The notes under the pieces are model-generated. The model was not told where the DNA came from, searched no databases, and worked only from the letters and a program-made list of their open reading frames with translations. A stretch of DNA of 22,781 bases, from the NCBI GenBank assembly GCA_016293225.1, contig JAEDEQ010000024.1:1-22781 (forward strand). The letters are read 5' to 3'. The translations under genes and the position numbers were made by a program. This stretch comes from Clostridiaceae bacterium. GTDB taxonomy: Bacteria; Bacillota; Clostridia; Oscillospirales; Acutalibacteraceae. Numbering within the stretch: position 1 is the first letter of the stretch; each line of letters begins with the position of its first letter. This document shows positions 20,836 to 22,781 of this stretch, one piece after another.

Positions 20836-22781
20836 ATGAGAACCAGTAGCAAAAAAATCATCAGTCTTATTCTTGTGTTTACGCTTCTTTTCTCAATGTC
20901 TTATTCTGCTTTTGCAGCCGCCGCTGAAGGCTTTGCGGACGTTTCCGTAACCTTTACGAGCGACAAAAAGCAGTACAAGAGCGGAGAAGAAATCAAGCTT
21001 AAGACAAAAATCAAAAATGTGACCGGACAGAAGCAATATGTTTCAGTCTCCTACCGTGCAACTCCGTTTGCAAGGTTTGACGATGTTGAAAAATACAATG
21101 TCAACTATGCAGAGGTTGAAAACGAAGCCGACGCAGAGTTCCTTGCAACCGCAAAGGCAACACATTCCGTGTTTTCAACAGAATGGATGCAGGATATTTA
21201 TGACGCCGTATTCGGCTCGTTCTGGTCTTCGGTGTATTTGATCATGTCCATGTTCAACAGCCGCTACGAGCCGATAAGCATTAAGGTTGACGGTGTACCC
21301 GCTGTTATTCTTGCGGAGGTTGACGCGTGCTTGAGTCTGCCGGAGCAGCCGACGGAGCCGACTGAGAAAGTACATACTGTAACTTTTGATTTAAACTATA
21401 AAGAGGCAACAAATAATCCGGAAAGCCAGCAGATTGCAGACGGACAAAATGCAACAGAACCTGCTGTCAACCGTGAAGGATATCAGCTTATAGGTTGGTA
21501 TCGTAGCGCAAGCGGATATTCCGATGTATTTGATTTTAGAAGTAAAATAACCGAAGATTTAACTTTGTATGCAAAATGGTATGATGAAAATGATACCGAA
21601 GATTCCGATGGAGATGGATTGACTGACTCTCTTGAAGTTCAATTCGGTTCAGATCCATACAAGAATGACAGCGACAGTGATGGAATTGACGATTTTACAG
21701 AGTTAAACTGGCTAAACACCGATCCGTCATCTATAAATAACGGAGCAGATGATGCTGATAGTGATGGATTGACAAATGCAGAAGAATGTAAATTAGGCAC
21801 AAATCCTGCTTATTATGATACCGACCACGATTACCTTTCGGATTATGATGAAGTCAATGTTTATCGTACCGATCCATTAAAAGCAGACACTGACGGTGAT
21901 GGTGTTGAGGATGGAACAGAAGTTACAAACGGCAGTGATCCTCTTATTATTGAAACAAGCTTTTCAACAAGCGCAAGTTTAGGAACTGTTGATGAAAATA
22001 ATCCAGTTGCAGTTAAAGCAACCGTAAAAACAAATGCAGAAGGTGCAGGAACACTTGAAATTAAAGAAGTTACTTCTTCTGACAATGCGTTGATTTCAAA
22101 AATGATTCCGGGTTATTTAGGTTCCGCTTTTGATTTTACTACTTCCGGTAAATTCGTAGAAGCAACTCTCACATTCTACTATGATACGGCTTTGGGAACT
22201 ATTGGCGAAAAATTCCAACCTAGAGTTTACTACGTCAATGAAGCTACAGGTGAATTTGAAGAAGTTCCTAATCAGATTGTTGAAGATGGCAAAATAACCG
22301 TTTCGGTTGAACATTTTTCAACTTATATTCTTCTAAATAAAGTTGCGTTTGATATTATTTGGAATGAAGAAATCAAATCGCCCATCGTTGATTCTCAGGG
22401 CAATTATTCCGGAATTGATGTCATTTTTGTTATTGATGATTCTGGTAGTATGAGTTCATATAATCGACTTACCACCGCAAAAACAGCATTGAATACTTTT
22501 TTAAATGCATTGGGTTCAGAAGATAGAGCTGCGCTTATCAAATTCACGAGTTCAGCAACAGTTCTTTCACCGTTAACTAGCGATATTGATAGCGTAAAAG
22601 CAAAAGTTTCATCGCTCAAGGCATCCGGAACTACTGCAATGTATACTGGCCTGGATGAGGCTCTTAATCTTCTTACAGACAGTAACAAAAAGTACGGTTA
22701 TCGAATGATCATTGCCTTGACAGATGGCAATGATGAGCCCAGTACTACATATAACGGATACTATCAAAGTAGGGTTGATCG
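20836..22781 (+). CDS. Large secreted VWA-domain protein with B-repeat and calcium-binding repeats (3' end beyond window)
   Basis: The frame is open for 648 codons and runs off the edge. Order: signal peptide (about 1-28, AFA-AA); beta-rich N-domain (about 32-165) that I cannot name; linker PEQPTEPTEK; an InlB/Listeria-Bacteroides-type B-repeat (about 178-248, HTVTFDLNY…GYQLIGWY…LTLYAKW); thrombospondin-3-like calcium repeats (about 255-370, DSDGDGLTD, DSDSDGIDD, DADSDGLTN, DTDGDGVEDG); a beta domain (about 375-500); and a VWA domain from about 527 with an intact MIDAS (DDSGSMS at 534-540, SGTTAMYTG with the Thr, LTDGND with the Asp). Probably a surface adhesin or matrix protein, anchor unseen. 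GGAGG ten bases upstream supports the ATG. Codon use shifts near 21,367. Confidence 0.88.
   Translation, partial: MRTSSKKIISLILVFTLLFSMSYSAFAAAAEGFADVSVTFTSDKKQYKSGEEIKLKTKIKNVTGQKQYVSVSYRATPFARFDDVEKYNVNYAEVENEADAEFLATAKATHSVFSTEWMQDIYDAVFGSFWSSVYLIMSMFNSRYEPISIKVDGVPAVILAEVDACLSLPEQPTEPTEKVHTVTFDLNYKEATNNPESQQIADGQNATEPAVNREGYQLIGWYRSASGYSDVFDFRSKITEDLTLYAKWYDENDTEDSDGDGLTDSLEVQFGSDPYKNDSDSDGIDDFTELNWLNTDPSSINNGADDADSDGLTNAEECKLGTNPAYYDTDHDYLSDYDEVNVYRTDPLKADTDGDGVEDGTEVTNGSDPLIIETSFSTSASLGTVDENNPVAVKATVKTNAEGAGTLEIKEVTSSDNALISKMIPGYLGSAFDFTTSGKFVEATLTFYYDTALGTIGEKFQPRVYYVNEATGEFEEVPNQIVEDGKITVSVEHFSTYILLNKVAFDIIWNEEIKSPIVDSQGNYSGIDVIFVIDDSGSMSSYNRLTTAKTALNTFLNALGSEDRAALIKFTSSATVLSPLTSDIDSVKAKVSSLKASGTTAMYTGLDEALNLLTDSNKKYGYRMIIALTDGNDEPSTTYNGYYQSRVD

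Noticed and set aside
21601..21950. Repeated GATAGTGATGGA-like DNA in the VWA gene as a possible CRISPR or satellite array
   Set aside because: The repeats are degenerate, in frame and encode calcium-binding D-x-D-x-DG loops, so they are protein repeats.

Overview
The window looks like a piece of a chromosome from a gut-type Clostridia, most like Oscillospirales/Ruminococcaceae. This is judged from moderate GC, purine-rich AGGAGG-type ribosome sites, consensus sigma-A promoters, EpsG/LicD/VanZ family content and lysine-rich secreted Big_2 proteins with YKCKV-type repeats. No rRNA, tRNA, CRISPR array, transposase or phage gene was seen.

Region 1 (left edge to about 16.83 kb, minus strand) is one long surface-polysaccharide operon. 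It reads leftward from a near-consensus promoter at 16801-16830 and runs off the left edge. In transcription order it encodes: an NTP_transf_5-type nucleotidyltransferase; a soluble Sec11/SipW-like Ser-His peptidase; a PglF/CapD-type membrane UDP-sugar 4,6-dehydratase; a PglC-type phosphoglycosyl transferase that starts the chain on undecaprenyl phosphate; a GT4 enzyme; a UDP-HexNAc dehydrogenase; a TviC/WbpP-like UDP-HexNAc 4-epimerase; a 30-codon remnant that looks like the start of a deleted TupA-like ATP-grasp gene; GT4, GT2, EpsG-type polymerase, GT4, PIG-L deacetylase, GT4, LicD, Wzx flippase and VanZ genes; and the first codons of another gene. Most junctions overlap or are shorter than 40 bases. 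Together they describe a Wzx/Wzy-type capsule or exopolysaccharide carrying an N-acetylhexosaminuronic acid, probably with a de-N-acetylated sugar and a LicD-added phospho-substituent. No chain-length regulator, tyrosine kinase or LCP attachment protein is visible in the window.

Region 2 (about 17.0-18.4 kb, minus) holds a second VanZ gene ended by a clear intrinsic terminator, preceded by a multi-spanning membrane protein gene with a DUF975-like C-terminal pattern.

Region 3 (18.4-20.5 kb, minus) holds two tandem paralogues for secreted proteins with paired Big_2 Ig-like repeats. The longer one has an extra C-terminal domain I do not recognise and a consensus promoter; the shorter one lacks that domain.

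Region 4 (20.5 kb to right edge, plus) holds a 417-base divergent control region and the 5' 648 codons of a large secreted protein: signal peptide, beta-rich N-domain, InlB-type B-repeat, calcium-binding thrombospondin-3-like repeats and a VWA domain with an intact MIDAS. Its codon use changes abruptly near 21,367, suggesting a chimeric gene. The most notable signals are the ATP-grasp remnant, the Sec11-like peptidase/nucleotidyltransferase pair at the operon head, the mosaic VWA gene and the structured leader before it.
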